DNA of 64,000 bases from Micrococcaceae bacterium Sec5.7 (GTDB taxonomy: Bacteria > Actinomycetota > Actinomycetes > Actinomycetales > Micrococcaceae). The stretch's first letter is position 1, and each line of letters opens with the position of its first letter. Of the stretch, positions 52,383 to 64,000 are shown in pieces. The stretch is from the NCBI GenBank assembly GCA_039636785.1, contig CP144169.1, forward strand, positions 3,906,001 to 3,970,000, read 5' to 3'. A program made the position numbers and the translations under genes. A model generated the notes under the pieces. That model made no database searches. It was not told the origin of the DNA and saw only the letters and a program-made list of their open reading frames with translations.

Positions 52383-53267
52383 GTGCATATCGGACTGATC
52401 GGCCTTGGAAAAATGGGGTTCAACATGCGCGAACGACTGCGCAAGGGTGGAATCGAAGTCACGGGGTTTGATCGCAATCCGGACATCACCGATGTAGCGT
52501 CCCTTGATGAACTCATCGCTGCGGTTCCCGTTCCGCGCCTTATCTGGGTAATGGTCCCCTCCGGAGAGATCACTGATGCCGTGATCACCGAACTGGGCGA
52601 GAAACTCGATGACGGTGACTTGGTCATCGACGGCGGCAACTCCCGTTTCACAGAGGATCAGAAGCACGGTGTTGCATTGGTTGAAAAGGGAATCCACTTC
52701 GCCGACTGCGGAGTGTCCGGCGGCGTGTGGGGCCTGCAGAACGGTTATGGCCTGATGGCTGGAGGCGAAGCGGCAGACATCGAACGTGCCCTTCCCGTTT
52801 TTGATGTGCTGCGTCCGGAAGGCGAGCGGGCGGACAGCTTTGTTCATGTGGGCGGCGTTGGCGCCGGCCACTACGCCAAGATGGTTCACAACGGGATCGA
52901 ATATGGTCTGATGCAGGCCTACGCCGAGGGCTACGAACTGCTGGCCGCGAAGGATATCGTCACAGATCTCCCCGGCACATTCCGCGCCTGGCAGAAGGGC
53001 ACCGTTGTGCGCTCCTGGCTGCTCGATCTTATGGTCAAGGCCCTGGATGAGGATCCGGGCCTGGAATCCATTGACGATTATGTGGAGGATTCCGGGGAGG
53101 GCCGCTGGACCGTGGAAGAAGCCATTGCCAACGCCGTTCCGGCACCGGCCATCACCGCTGCGCTTTTTGCCCGTTTTTCGTCCCGCGAGGACAACTCCCC
53201 GGCCATGAAAATGGTTTCCGCACTGCGCCACCAGTTCGGCGGGCATGCCACCCGTCCGGCCAAATAG
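52383..53267 (+). CDS. gnd: 6-phosphogluconate dehydrogenase, decarboxylating (short form)
   Basis: Oxidises 6-phosphogluconate to ribulose 5-phosphate and CO2 in the pentose phosphate pathway. The 294-residue short form has the N-terminal Rossmann motif GLIGLGKMGFNMRERLRKGG, FDRNPD (a cofactor-selecting stretch), CGVSGGVWGLQNGYGLMAGG and HNGIEYGLMQAYAEGYELL. The short form is often NAD-linked, but this is not decided here. Position between dnaN and recF is as in Streptomyces and other actinobacteria. Confidence 0.95.
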   Translation: MHIGLIGLGKMGFNMRERLRKGGIEVTGFDRNPDITDVASLDELIAAVPVPRLIWVMVPSGEITDAVITELGEKLDDGDLVIDGGNSRFTEDQKHGVALVEKGIHFADCGVSGGVWGLQNGYGLMAGGEAADIERALPVFDVLRPEGERADSFVHVGGVGAGHYAKMVHNGIEYGLMQAYAEGYELLAAKDIVTDLPGTFRAWQKGTVVRSWLLDLMVKALDEDPGLESIDDYVEDSGEGRWTVEEAIANAVPAPAITAALFARFSSREDNSPAMKMVSALRHQFGGHATRPAK

Positions 53268-53310
53268 CACTCACGGGGATTCCGGAGAGTTCTGAGAATT
53301 CTGAGATGGC

Positions 53311-54513
53311 GTGTATCTAGAACACCTTTCGCTGACTGATTTCCGCAGTTATGCCCAAGTGGATCTCCCCTTGGAACCCGGAGTGACGGTCCTGGTGGGT
53401 GCCAACGGCATCGGCAAGACCAACCTGATGGAAGCAATCGGTTATCTGGCCACACTCAGTTCACACCGTGTCAGTTCCGACGTGCCCTTGCTGCGTTTCG
53501 GAACGGACCGCGCACTGATCAGGGCAAGGCTGGTCCGCGGTGAGCAGGCCACGCTGCTGGAACTTGAGATCAACGGCAGCCGTGCCAACCGCGGACGCAT
53601 CAACCGGAGCAATCCCGTGCGTGCCCGCGACATTCTCGGCATCTGCCACACCGTACTGTTCGCGCCGGAGGACCTGGCGCTGGTCAAGGGTGATCCCTCC
53701 AGTCGGCGCCGGTTCCTCGACGAGCTGCTGGTGAGCCTGGTCCCGCGGCACGCAGCTACGCGCAGCGACTACGACCGCGTCCTGAAACAGCGCAACGCTC
53801 TCCTGAAATCAGCCCGCGCCGGCAAATTCACGCCCGGACATGAGGCAACGCTGGATGTCTGGGACCAGCACATGGCAAAAGCCGGTGCGGAACTTCTGCA
53901 TGCACGCCTGGAACTGGTGGAGCGGCTCCGGCCGCACCTCAACGAGGCCTATGCCCAGCTCACCGACGGTTCCAAGGAGGCCGGGGCCATTTACCGTTCC
54001 ACGATCCAGAGCATGATCGACGACGACGGCGCTCCAGCGGCGCGCGTCGGCGAACCCTCCGCCGTTGCGGACGTGGCTGACGATCTCAGAATGCTTTCGG
54101 TGGATGAGCTGACCGAACGGTATGTGCAGGCCTTCGCGGTGTCCCGGCGTAAAGAGCTGGAGCGCGGAATTTCGCTCGTGGGACCGCACCGCGATGAGCT
54201 GGAACTGGTCCTGGGCGAGGCGCCGGCAAAGGGCTATGCCTCGCACGGCGAAACGTGGTCCATGTGCCTGTCGCTTCGCCTCGCTTCCTACTACGTGATG
54301 CTCGATGACGCCCGCACGGGAGGTTCTGCCCCCATCCTCATCCTGGATGACGTGTTTGCCGAGCTCGATGTCCAGCGGCGGCGTAAACTGGCGGCAATAG
54401 TGGCCGGTGCCGAGCAGGTCCTGGTGACCGCAGCGGTGGATGCCGACATTCCGGAAGAACTGGCCGGGCGGCGCGTGAAGGTTATCCCGGGAGGAATCGA
54501 TGAACAGGGATAA
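53311..54513 (+). CDS. recF: DNA replication and repair protein RecF
   Basis: SMC-like ATPase that helps load RecA at gaps. 400 residues; Walker A GANGIGKTNLMEAIGYL near residue 31, signature-like HGETWSMCLSLRLASYY near 310 and Walker B LILDDVFAELDVQRR near 345. It begins VYLEHLSLTDFRSYAQVDLPLEPGV, the family start, from a GTG. Its 3' end overlaps the start of the next gene (DciA-like) by 14 bases, so the two are coupled. Confidence 0.96.
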   Translation: MYLEHLSLTDFRSYAQVDLPLEPGVTVLVGANGIGKTNLMEAIGYLATLSSHRVSSDVPLLRFGTDRALIRARLVRGEQATLLELEINGSRANRGRINRSNPVRARDILGICHTVLFAPEDLALVKGDPSSRRRFLDELLVSLVPRHAATRSDYDRVLKQRNALLKSARAGKFTPGHEATLDVWDQHMAKAGAELLHARLELVERLRPHLNEAYAQLTDGSKEAGAIYRSTIQSMIDDDGAPAARVGEPSAVADVADDLRMLSVDELTERYVQAFAVSRRKELERGISLVGPHRDELELVLGEAPAKGYASHGETWSMCLSLRLASYYVMLDDARTGGSAPILILDDVFAELDVQRRRKLAAIVAGAEQVLVTAAVDADIPEELAGRRVKVIPGGIDEQG

Positions 54514-55060
54514 GGACGGCGGCCTCCAGCCAGGCCGCGATCCCGACGACATCGATGCCCCGCAGGCAGCGCTGAACCGCATGCGTGACGCGGCCGCAGC
54601 ACGGGGTGAAATCCGTCGGGCCGCACCGCGCTCGGGCAGCAGCCCGCAGAAGCAGGGACGCAGCGCCCGCAGTACGCGGGGGTTCAGCCAGTTCCACGGC
54701 ACGGGCCGTGATCCCTTGGGTCTCGGCAAAGTGGTGGGCCGCCTGGTTGCCGAACGTGGCTGGACCTCGCCGGTGGCGGTGGGTTCGGTGATGGCACAGT
54801 GGGGTGCCCTGGTGGGACCGGAGATTTCCGCCCACTGCACCCCGGAAAGCTTCACCGACACCACCCTGCACGTCCGGTGTGATTCCACGGCATGGGCCAC
54901 CCAGCTCCGGCTGCTGAGCATCAGTTTGCTGGAGAAGTTCCGAACGGAACTCGGAGACGGCGTGGTCACCAGCATCCAGGTTCTGGGACCGGCCGCGCCG
55001 AACTGGCGCAAGGGCAGCCGCACAGTCAACGGCCGCGGCCCCCGCGATACTTACGGATAG
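54500..55060 (+). CDS. dciA: DciA-like replication protein (DUF721)
   Basis: 186-residue protein of the DUF721/DciA family, the ancestral loader of the replicative helicase DnaB in bacteria lacking DnaC. The conserved domain is at about 75-170 (VVGRLVAERGWTSPVAVGSVMAQWGALVGPEISAHCTP, LHVRCDSTAWATQLRLLSISLLEKF). The N-terminal 70 residues are basic and disordered-looking. The ATG overlaps recF by 14 bases. The place between recF and gyrB matches Rv0004 in Mycobacterium. Confidence 0.93.
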   Translation: MNRDKDGGLQPGRDPDDIDAPQAALNRMRDAAAARGEIRRAAPRSGSSPQKQGRSARSTRGFSQFHGTGRDPLGLGKVVGRLVAERGWTSPVAVGSVMAQWGALVGPEISAHCTPESFTDTTLHVRCDSTAWATQLRLLSISLLEKFRTELGDGVVTSIQVLGPAAPNWRKGSRTVNGRGPRDTYG

Positions 55061-57559
<2,499 letters not shown>

Positions 57560-57622
57560 CGAGGCCCCCGGCCCGCGAGACATTCCAGAACCGACATATA
57601 CCTGAAACGGAAAATACAGACT

Positions 57623-60301
57623 ATGAGTGACGAAACACCCGAGGTTCCCGCGGAGTCCGCCGGGGCTGTGGACCCTGTGCTTGAAGGCGATGTGCTGACC
57701 GACCGAGTGGAGCAGGTTGACCTGCAGACGGAAATGCAGCGCTCCTACCTGGACTACGCCATGGCCGTCATTGTGGGCCGGGCCCTCCCGGATGTGCGTG
57801 ACGGCCTGAAACCGGTCCACCGCCGTGTGCTGTATGCGATGTTCGACGGCGGCTACCGCCCGGACCGCTCCTTCAACAAGTGCGCCCGAGTGGTGGGCGA
57901 GGTCATGGGTCAGTACCACCCCCACGGCGACACAGCCATCTACGACGCCCTGGTCCGCCTGATCCAGGACTGGACCATGCGCTACCCGCTGGCATTGGGC
58001 CAGGGTAACTTCGGTTCACCCGGCAACGACGGCGCTGCCGCCCCGCGTTACACGGAAACCAAAATGGCGCCGCTGGCCATGGAAATGGTCCGGGACATCG
58101 ACGAGGAAACCGTCGATTTCCAGGACAACTACGACGGCAAGAACCAGGAACCCACGATTCTGCCGGCGAGGTTCCCCAATCTGCTGGTCAACGGCTCCTC
58201 CGGCATCGCCGTCGGCATGGCCACCAACATTCCGCCGCACAACCTCCGCGAGGTAGCCGAGGGTGTCCAGTGGTATCTGGCCAACCCGGCTGCCAGCCGC
58301 GAGGAGTTGCTCGAGGAACTGCTGCTGCGCATCAAAGGACCCGATTTCCCCACGGGTGCCACCATTTTGGGCCACAAGGGGATCGAGGACGCCTACCGCA
58401 CGGGCCGCGGATCCGTGACCATGCGCGCCGTGGTGAACGTGGAGGAACTCCAGGGCCGAACGTGCCTGGTGGTCACCGAACTGCCCTACCAGGCCAATCC
58501 GGACAATCTGGCCATCAAGATCGCCGAACTGGTCAAGGACGGCAAGATCCAGGGCATCGCTGACCTCCGTGACGAGACCTCGGGCCGCACCGGCCAGCGC
58601 CTGGTGATCGTGCTCAAGCGCGACGCCGTGGCCAAGGTGGTGCTCAACAACCTCTACAAGCACACCCAGCTCCAGGACAACTTCGCAGCAAACATGCTGG
58701 CGATTGTGGACGGTGTGCCGCGCACGCTGAGCCTGGACGCCTTCATCCGCCACTGGGTGACGCATCAGATGGATGTCATTGCCCGCCGTACGCGGTACCG
58801 CCTGCGCAAGGCCGAGGAGGAAGCGCACATTCTGCGTGCACTCCTGAAAGCACTGGACATGCTGGATGAGGTCATCGCCCTGATCCGCGCATCGAACACC
58901 ACCGAAGCCGCGCGTGATGGCCTCATGCAACTGCTTGACATCGACGAACTCCAGTCCCGCGCCATTCTGGACATGCAGCTCCGCCGGCTTGCGGCGCTGG
59001 AGCGGCAGAAGATCCAGGACCGCCACTCCGAACTCGAAGCCATGATTACCGAGTTCAACTCGATCCTGGCTTCCGAGGAACGCCAGCGGGAAATCATCAG
59101 CACCGAGCTCGCGGAAATCGTGGCGAAGCACGGCGATGACCGCCGGACCAAGATCCTGATGGGCTTCGACGGCGACATGTCCATGGAGGACCTGATCCCC
59201 GAAGAGGAAATGGTGGTCACCATTACCCGCGGCGGCTACGTCAAGCGGACAAGGAGCGACAATTACCGTTCCCAGCAGCGCGGCGGCAAGGGCATCAAGG
59301 GTGCCCAGCTGCGCGGCGACGACGTTGTGGAACACTTCTTCGTCACCACCACCCACCATTGGCTGCTGTTCTTCACCAACCTCGGCCGCGTATACCGTGC
59401 CAAGGCCTACGAGCTGGCGGAAGCCGGGCGTGATGCCAAGGGCCAGCACGTGGCCAACCTGCTGGCTTTCCAGCCGGATGAGCACATTGCCCAGGTGCTG
59501 GATCTGCGGGACTACCAGCATTCGCCGTACCTGGTCCTGGCCACCAAGCGCGGCCTGGTCAAGAAGACCCCGCTGGAGGACTACGACACCAACCGCTCTG
59601 CCGGCGTCATCGCAATTAACCTGCGCGACGAGGACGAGCTCGTCTCCGCCCAGCTGGTCTCGGAAACCGATGACCTGATGCTGGTGTCCCGCAAGGGCCA
59701 GTCAATCCGCTTCACTGCCACCGACGAAGCCCTGCGCCCCATGGGGCGTGCAACGTCCGGCGTCACCGGTATGAAGTTCCGTGAGGACGACGAACTTCTG
59801 GCTGCCAACGTGGTGACCGACGGCTCGTTTGTTTTCATCGTCACCGAGGGCGGCTATGCCAAGCGGACAGCCGTGGAGGAATACCGCCTCCAGGGCCGCG
59901 GCGGACTGGGCATCAAGGTAGCCAAGCTTGCTGAGGAGCGCGGTGACCTCGTCGGAGCCCTGATCGTCCAGGAAGAAGACGAAGTCCTGGTGGTGATGGA
60001 AGGGGGCAAGGTGGTCCGCTCAACCGTGGCAGGCGTACCCGCCAAGGGCCGCGACACGATGGGCGTGATCTTCGCAAAACCGGACAAGAACGACCGGATC
60101 ATCGAAGTGGCAAGGAACAGCGAACGTGGGCTCGAGGGCGAGGATTCCGCAGAGGATGACGTAACGTTGGCTGAAGAAGCCGGATCACACGAGGGGTCCG
60201 CAGTGGAAGCAGCAGAGGCAGAATCGGCACCGGCAGTGGAGTCAGAGGATGCCTCCAGCGATGCTGAGCTGAACGAAGACAACACCGGAGGTAACGAGTG
60301 A
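57623..60301 (+). CDS. gyrA: DNA gyrase subunit A
   Basis: DNA-cutting subunit of gyrase, 892 residues. The catalytic Tyr is in [12 protein letters not shown] near residue 140. The quinolone-determining region reads [17 protein letters not shown], with Thr at the place of E. coli Ser83 and Asp at the place of Asp87. The C-terminal beta-pinwheel carries the GyrA box QRGGKGIKG near 555. The last 60 residues are an acidic tail. The following gene starts within its stop codon (GTGA overlap). Confidence 0.98.
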   Translation: MSDETPEVPAESAGAVDPVLEGDVLTDRVEQVDLQTEMQRSYLDYAMAVIVGRALPDVRDGLKPVHRRVLYAMFDGGYRPDRSFNKCARVVGEVMGQYHPHGDTAIYDALVRLIQDWTMRYPLALGQGNFGSPGNDGAAAPRYTETKMAPLAMEMVRDIDEETVDFQDNYDGKNQEPTILPARFPNLLVNGSSGIAVGMATNIPPHNLREVAEGVQWYLANPAASREELLEELLLRIKGPDFPTGATILGHKGIEDAYRTGRGSVTMRAVVNVEELQGRTCLVVTELPYQANPDNLAIKIAELVKDGKIQGIADLRDETSGRTGQRLVIVLKRDAVAKVVLNNLYKHTQLQDNFAANMLAIVDGVPRTLSLDAFIRHWVTHQMDVIARRTRYRLRKAEEEAHILRALLKALDMLDEVIALIRASNTTEAARDGLMQLLDIDELQSRAILDMQLRRLAALERQKIQDRHSELEAMITEFNSILASEERQREIISTELAEIVAKHGDDRRTKILMGFDGDMSMEDLIPEEEMVVTITRGGYVKRTRSDNYRSQQRGGKGIKGAQLRGDDVVEHFFVTTTHHWLLFFTNLGRVYRAKAYELAEAGRDAKGQHVANLLAFQPDEHIAQVLDLRDYQHSPYLVLATKRGLVKKTPLEDYDTNRSAGVIAINLRDEDELVSAQLVSETDDLMLVSRKGQSIRFTATDEALRPMGRATSGVTGMKFREDDELLAANVVTDGSFVFIVTEGGYAKRTAVEEYRLQGRGGLGIKVAKLAEERGDLVGALIVQEEDEVLVVMEGGKVVRSTVAGVPAKGRDTMGVIFAKPDKNDRIIEVARNSERGLEGEDSAEDDVTLAEEAGSHEGSAVEAAEAESAPAVESEDASSDAELNEDNTGGNE

Positions 60302-60900
60302 GCAATTCCGACTCATATCCCAAGCCGAGCAGCAACGTTCCCAGCGGGACGCGGCAGCCGGCGTCCGCCCCCCGCGTAAATGCCCCGGTGCGTCCCCAGC
60401 AGCGTCCGGGGGCGCCGTCGGGTCTCCCGGGTCAGCGCCCGGCACCGGCAGGTCAGCGCCCGGCGCTGCCCGGGCAGAGCCAGCGTTCCGGCGCTCCGGG
60501 AACTCCCGGCCTGGTGAAGCCGGCGCCGAAGGCCAAGGTGCGCCGCGCGCGCCTGCTGGTCAGCAAGGTGGACCCCTGGTCCGTCCTGAAGATGGCCTTC
60601 CTGCTCTCGGTTGCGCTGGGCATTGTCACAGTGGTTGCCGCGATCGTGCTGTGGACTGTACTGGACCTCACGGGCATCTTTGATCAGGTGGACAGCCTGC
60701 TGGGTACGCTCGCCGGTTCTGAGGGCGGCGGCTTCGAATTGAAGAAGGTCGCCTCGCTGGGACAGGTGGCGTCCTTTGCCACCATCATCGCAGTGGTGAA
60801 CGTTGTGCTGCTGACAGCCCTGTCCATGCTTTCGGCGGTGCTGTACAACATCTCGGCAACCCTGGTTGGCGGCATTGGCGTCACCCTGACGGACGATTAG
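60298..60900 (+). CDS. DUF3566 membrane protein downstream of gyrA
   Basis: 200 residues. The N-terminal 75 are a Pro/Ala/Gln-rich basic cytoplasmic part; the DUF3566 domain follows with two transmembrane helices ([67 protein letters not shown]). This gene follows gyrA throughout actinobacteria (Rv0007 in M. tuberculosis) and is thought to act at the membrane during growth or division; the function is not established. It overlaps gyrA by four bases. Confidence 0.92.
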   Translation: MSNSDSYPKPSSNVPSGTRQPASAPRVNAPVRPQQRPGAPSGLPGQRPAPAGQRPALPGQSQRSGAPGTPGLVKPAPKAKVRRARLLVSKVDPWSVLKMAFLLSVALGIVTVVAAIVLWTVLDLTGIFDQVDSLLGTLAGSEGGGFELKKVASLGQVASFATIIAVVNVVLLTALSMLSAVLYNISATLVGGIGVTLTDD

Positions 60901-60942
60901 GACCCGTAATTTTCCGGATATTTTCCGGTGAATTGCCTCGAT

Positions 60943-60971
60943 TTGAGATCGGGCCGGGATGTGCTGTAAAG
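60943..60971 (+). promoter_or_regulatory. Promoter candidate for tRNA-Ile
   Basis: TTGAGA (60943-60948), 17-base spacer, TGTAAA (60966-60971), about 28 bases upstream of the tRNA 5' end. Confidence 0.55.
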
Positions 60972-60998
60972 TCGTATCTCGGCCCGATGAGGCATCGG

Positions 60999-61072
60999 GG
61001 CGTATAGCTCAGGCGGTTAGAGCGCTTCGCTGATAACGAAGAGGTCCCAGGTTCAAGTCCTGGTACGCCCAC
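60999..61072 (+). tRNA. tRNA-Ile (GAT anticodon)
   Basis: 74 bases. The acceptor arms GGGCGTA and TACGCCC pair fully; the D arm is GCTCAGGCGGTTAGAGC; the anticodon stem CTTCG/CGAAG encloses CTGATAA with anticodon GAT; the T arm is CCAGGTTCAAGTCCTGG. CCA is not encoded. It sits in its usual actinobacterial place after gyrA. Confidence 0.97.
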
Positions 61073-61118
61073 GGAACCAACACGGGTTCAGGTAAAACTG
61101 AACCGGAACGGGGTGCAT

Positions 61119-61235
61119 GTGAAGAAGTTGCTGGTTATTGCAGCTGCTGTTGCAGGCGTCCTGCTTTACAAAAAAGTGCAGGAATCCGAAGCCCGGAAAA
61201 CGGTCTGGAGCGAGTCAACCGACACGGTTGATTAG
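61119..61235 (+). CDS. DLW-39 family small protein
   Basis: A 38-residue peptide starting KKLLVIAAAVAGVLLYKKVQ after a GTG and ending in an acidic tail with VWSESTDTVD. This is the short actinobacterial family found between tRNA-Ile and tRNA-Ala downstream of gyrA. The N-terminal hydrophobic segment suggests membrane association. The function is unknown. It is below usual gene-caller length limits but fits position and sequence. Confidence 0.88.
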   Translation: MKKLLVIAAAVAGVLLYKKVQESEARKTVWSESTDTVD

Positions 61236-61306
61236 CCCGCTTCCCGGACCGGAAGCTGACAAACAGCTCTCCGGTTCTAGGGTATGATTGACGGGTTGCT
61301 TCTTAT

Positions 61307-61379
61307 GGGGGCATGGCGCAATTGGTAGCGCACCTGCTTTGCAAGCAGGGGGTTCGGGGTTCGAGTCCCCGTGCCTCCA
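61307..61379 (+). tRNA. tRNA-Ala (TGC anticodon)
   Basis: 73 bases, followed by an encoded CCA (61380-61382). Acceptor arms are GGGGGCA and TGCCTCC (one G-U pair), the anticodon stem CCTGC/GCAGG encloses TTTGCAA with anticodon TGC, and the T arm is CGGGGTTCGAGTCCCCG. A -10-like TATGAT lies at 61283-61288. Confidence 0.97.
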
Positions 61380-61387
61380 CCATAGGG

Positions 61388-61424
61388 AAGAGTCCCGGTC
61401 AGAGATGACCGGGACTCTTGTTTT
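61388..61424 (+). terminator. Intrinsic terminator after tRNA-Ala
   Basis: A perfect 14-base stem, AAGAGTCCCGGTCA paired with TGACCGGGACTCTT, a four-base loop and GTTTT after it. Confidence 0.93.
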
Positions 61425-61567
61425 AAGCACTGGCCCCACTCCCCACCAGCCCCAGCCCCCAACCTCGAAGTCTCGGCCAGGGAACCTGCTGCCGTTGCCC
61501 CAGGCTCTGCCACCAGGGCGGTTTCGACTTGCTCTACCACCGGCGGCCTGCCCACTACTGTTGAAGC

Positions 61568-62494
61568 GTGAACTTTTTCCTTGCAGCACTCGGCGTTCTG
61601 GGGGTGGCCTCCTCCGGGCCGCTGATCGCGGCCACCCTGGGTGCCACCACGGTCAGCGCCTTGGCAATCGCCTTCTGGCGCAACGCAATCGGTGCCGCTG
61701 TTATGGCCACACCCACCCTTGTCAGGGAGCCGCGCCAGTTCGGCCGAGTGACGGCCCGCGAGTTCCGGTGGTCGCTGGTGGCCGCCGTTGCCTTGGCTCT
61801 TCACTTTGCCTGCTTCATCACCTCCCTGCAGCTCACGTCTGTTGCTGCCGCCACGGCCCTGGTCTGTCTGCAGTCCGCATGGATCGCCATCTTCCAGCTG
61901 TTCAGGGGCATCAGGCACCGCTGGCAGGTGCTCGCGGGACTGGGCATCGCCTTCGGCGGAGTTGTGGCCATTACCGGGTTCGACATGGGATCCTCGCCCG
62001 GAGCACTGCTGGGTGACCTTCTGGCGGTGGCGGGGGGCGCCCTGGCCGGTCTGTACACCCTGGCGGGCGGCAAGGCGCGGGAGACCATGACAACGGGCAC
62101 CTACACCACGCTCTGCTACGGAATGTGCGCAGCAGTGGTGGCGCTGCTGGCGCTGTTTTCCGGGCAGCCGCTGGTGGGGTTCGACGGCGTGGGCTGGCTG
62201 GGCATTATCGCCATCACCATCTGCGCCCAGCTGGTGGGGCACACGGCCTTCAACCATCTGCTGGCCACCATGAGCCCCCTCCTGGTTTCGATGATCATCC
62301 TGCTGGAGATACCGGGTGCCGCCCTGCTGGCGGCGGTCTTCCTCAAGGAGACCTTGCCCGCAGGGACGTACGCCGGGCTGGCGCTCATTATGGTGGGGCT
62401 TGCAGTGGTGGTGCTGGGTCAGCGTTCAGCCGGAAACCGCGTTGGCGGGAACCAGGTTCCGGAGACGCCGCTGGCTGGGCTGGGCACCGACTGA
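61568..62494 (+). CDS. DMT superfamily (EamA) transporter
   Basis: A 308-residue membrane protein with ten predicted helices arranged as two EamA repeats; the second repeat covers LLAVAGGALAGLYTLAGGKAR to LKETLPAGTYAGLALIMVGLAVVVLG. EamA proteins export amino acids, nucleosides or other small metabolites; the substrate is unknown. GTG start. It is monocistronic and converges on a glycosyltransferase gene with a 24-base gap. Confidence 0.92.
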   Translation: MNFFLAALGVLGVASSGPLIAATLGATTVSALAIAFWRNAIGAAVMATPTLVREPRQFGRVTAREFRWSLVAAVALALHFACFITSLQLTSVAAATALVCLQSAWIAIFQLFRGIRHRWQVLAGLGIAFGGVVAITGFDMGSSPGALLGDLLAVAGGALAGLYTLAGGKARETMTTGTYTTLCYGMCAAVVALLALFSGQPLVGFDGVGWLGIIAITICAQLVGHTAFNHLLATMSPLLVSMIILLEIPGAALLAAVFLKETLPAGTYAGLALIMVGLAVVVLGQRSAGNRVGGNQVPETPLAGLGTD

Positions 62495-62518
62495 GGCCGG
62501 ACGCCGCCGCCGGAAAAG

Positions 62519-63394
62519 CTACTGGCCGCCGCGGCGGACCGGCTGCGAGGTGTTCACGGTGTGGATGGCACGCAGCAGCTTGGCCGGGAAATACACGGAG
62601 AAGAACACCACCATGGGCGCTTTAAGGGCCATTTTCTTGACGTTGTGGGCCTTGTAGGTCCGGTCGAAGCGGGTCACATAGTAGCGGTAGTCCCGGGGCG
62701 AGTCCTCGAGCCGGCGTGCGGACATTCCGGACACCATCTGCGGCCAGTACTGGACCTTGAGTTCGTGATCTGCCAGGTGCAGGGACAGGTCAATATCCTC
62801 GTGCATCTCGTCCTTCTCATCCCGGCAGGTTTCGGCCCGGATGGTCTCCCAGGCCGAGCGCCGAAGCGCCATGTTGGAACCGAAGAGAAAATGGTACTGG
62901 TGCTTGGCCAGTTTCAGCATGAGCTGGCGCATCTTGTCGTCGGCTTTGAGCCCAAACCGGCGCATTGGCATGTCGTAGTAGACCACGGGGCCGGTGGCAG
63001 CCTGGACAGATTCATCCAGGAACGCCTTCTGGACCTGCTCCACCCAGTCCGGCTCCACCACAGAGTCTGCATCGATGCGGCCAAGAATGTCGCCGGTGGC
63101 TTGGTTCAGGCCGAAATTGCGGGTGGGGATGAGGCCCTGGTCCAGGTCCTGGCTGAGCAGGATGATGGGGCTTTCCGGATATTCCTGCTGCATCTGCCGG
63201 ACAATGGCGGCCGTCCGGTCCGTGGACTTGTTGTCAACCACGATGATTTCGTGTGCCGGCAGCGATTGGTAAACGGCCGCGATGAGACACTGCCGGATGA
63301 CGCTTTCCTCGTTATAGGCCGGGATGACGATAGACACGCCCGGCAGTTGGGCGGCGTCGTGCAAGGCATCCTCGGAGGATCTATCGGGTGACAT
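62519..63394 (-). CDS. Family 2 glycosyltransferase
   Basis: About 291 residues with a GT-A fold. It has the nucleotide-sugar motif VSIVIPAYNEESVIRQCLIAA, VVDNKSTDRTAAIV and the metal-binding DxD in GRIDADSVVEPDW, then an acidic HEDIDLSLHLAD in the catalytic loop. Substrate and acceptor unknown. ATG at 63394 was chosen, although GAGGTG stands only two bases before it; a TTG at 63445 would add 17 residues. A single C-terminal hydrophobic segment (MVVFFSVYFPAKLL) may attach it to the membrane. Confidence 0.88.
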   Translation of the reverse strand: MSPDRSSEDALHDAAQLPGVSIVIPAYNEESVIRQCLIAAVYQSLPAHEIIVVDNKSTDRTAAIVRQMQQEYPESPIILLSQDLDQGLIPTRNFGLNQATGDILGRIDADSVVEPDWVEQVQKAFLDESVQAATGPVVYYDMPMRRFGLKADDKMRQLMLKLAKHQYHFLFGSNMALRRSAWETIRAETCRDEKDEMHEDIDLSLHLADHELKVQYWPQMVSGMSARRLEDSPRDYRYYVTRFDRTYKAHNVKKMALKAPMVVFFSVYFPAKLLRAIHTVNTSQPVRRGGQ

Positions 63395-63460
63395 CACCTC
63401 AAATTTAGCACCGATCCACAGCTTCCCGGCCGGTGCCCCGGACAAGCCCGGGAAAACGAA

Positions 63461-63491
63461 GGAGGGGCCCCGCGCCAGGCGGAACCCCTCC
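63461..63491 (-). terminator. Hairpin between the edge gene and the glycosyltransferase
   Basis: GGAGGGG (63461) paired with CCCCTCC (63485), 17-base loop. On the minus strand it is followed by TTCGTTTTCC, so it probably ends the transcript of the Ala-rich membrane-protein gene. Confidence 0.65.
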
Positions 63492-63524
63492 GGTTCACCG
63501 TCCGACGACGGCGGGTGCTGAATC

Positions 63525-64000
63525 CTACCTGTCCGTTGCCTTGTCTGCGGCGTTATGCATGTTGGCAGCGATGTTCTTCACTGCGGTTTTGGCATCACGG
63601 GCGACCTTGGCCGCAGCCTCCTGCGAATCATCAGCGATGTGCTTAGCCTTGTCGGCAGTGTCATCGGCAGCATTCTTCGCGTTGTCCGCAGCCTCATCCG
63701 CTGCGCCCTTGGCATCTTCTGCAGCGTCGGCGGCCTTGTCCGCGGCGCCATCAATGCTGCTGGCGGCCTTGTCAGCGGTTTCCTTGGCGGATTCGTTGAC
63801 CGTGATGGCCGGAACGGGCGCCGGCGTTACGGGCGCGGGCGTCTTCCAGGGGTCTTCCACGGGCTTGGAGGCTTTCCAGGCGGCCACGCCCGCTGCAACC
63901 GCCGCGGCAATAATACCCACGATCAGCAGCCCGCGCTTTTTGGGCTTCTCCGGCTGGGCAAGCTGGTTGGAAACGGCCTTGCTGGCTTCCGAGGCAACTG
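63525..64000 (-). CDS. Ala-rich helical membrane-anchored protein (partial, 5' end outside the window)
   Basis: The frame is open to the window edge, so the start is missing. The visible part begins with a basic stretch (SNQLAQPEKPKKRG), one transmembrane helix (LLIVGIIAAAVAAGVAAW), a Pro-rich linker, and about 90 residues of repeated Ala/Asp/Lys units (ADKAADAAEDAKGAADEAAD and so on). This resembles YtxH- or LEA-like stress proteins that form long amphipathic helices. No enzyme motif is seen. Confidence 0.75.
   Translation of the reverse strand, partial: VASEASKAVSNQLAQPEKPKKRGLLIVGIIAAAVAAGVAAWKASKPVEDPWKTPAPVTPAPVPAITVNESAKETADKAASSIDGAADKAADAAEDAKGAADEAADNAKNAADDTADKAKHIADDSQEAAAKVARDAKTAVKNIAANMHNAADKATDR

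Noticed and set aside
58016..59521. A 501-residue minus-strand frame
   Set aside because: Antisense to gyrA, which is certain from its motifs.
60999..61382. Part of an rRNA operon (tRNA-Ile and tRNA-Ala pair)
   Set aside because: No 16S or 23S sequence flanks the tRNAs; the pair with a DLW-39 gene after gyrA is a normal actinobacterial arrangement.

Overview
The window is a high-GC actinobacterial chromosome segment carrying the replication origin. It most resembles Arthrobacter/Pseudarthrobacter (Micrococcaceae). The evidence is gene order: CCA-adding enzyme, Nudix, murJ, trxB, trxA, parB, parA, rsmG, jag, yidC, yidD, rnpA, rpmH, oriC, dnaA, dnaN, gnd, recF, dciA, gyrB, gyrA, a DUF3566 membrane protein, tRNA-Ile, a DLW-39 peptide and tRNA-Ala. 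Genes from parB to rpmH run leftward and genes from dnaA to gyrA run rightward, as expected for bidirectional replication from the dnaA region.

Left part (0-31 kb) is metabolic and accessory. It holds a DeoR regulator, a YwqK/MORN-like protein, a lactate module (lctP permease and a giant FAD/Fe-S D-lactate-dehydrogenase-type enzyme, with a divergent GntR/FCD regulator and paired TTGTCTRRCAA operators), an ABC-F ATPase, an FAD monooxygenase, and a nucleoside module (nucleoside hydrolase, MFS, GntR/UTRA, ribokinase). A lipoprotein penicillin-binding protein, a Tat-exported phospholipase C, a secreted GH31/NPCBM glycosidase with three reading-frame disruptions, and a two-component system divergent from an ABC exporter (arranged like chrSA/hrtBA heme-stress loci) follow. 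After these come a membrane mannosyltransferase-like GT, a small-ORF island at 28.2-29.0 kb, a phosphoglycerate-mutase-type phosphatase and the CCA enzyme.

Middle part (31-48 kb) is the envelope and segregation block: Nudix, murJ, a membrane pseudokinase-like protein, trxB-trxA, then about 5.6 kb without convincing genes, then parB-parA-rsmG-jag-yidC-yidD-rnpA-rpmH. The gene desert holds six perfect 16-bp parS palindromes (TGTTTCACGTGAAACA) plus two near-perfect ones; another near-perfect copy lies inside parA. One perfect parS forms the stem of the parB terminator. The desert also contains DnaA boxes, a TTTACGTAAA doublet and a 15-bp tandem repeat. This is the most unusual structure in the window.

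Right part (48-64 kb) holds oriC on both sides of dnaA (DnaA boxes, and an AT-rich stretch between dnaA and dnaN), the dnaN-gnd-recF-dciA-gyrB-gyrA replication block, two tRNAs, a DMT exporter, a family 2 glycosyltransferase and a truncated Ala-rich membrane protein at the edge. All functions are assigned from motifs and synteny read by eye; no database search was possible.
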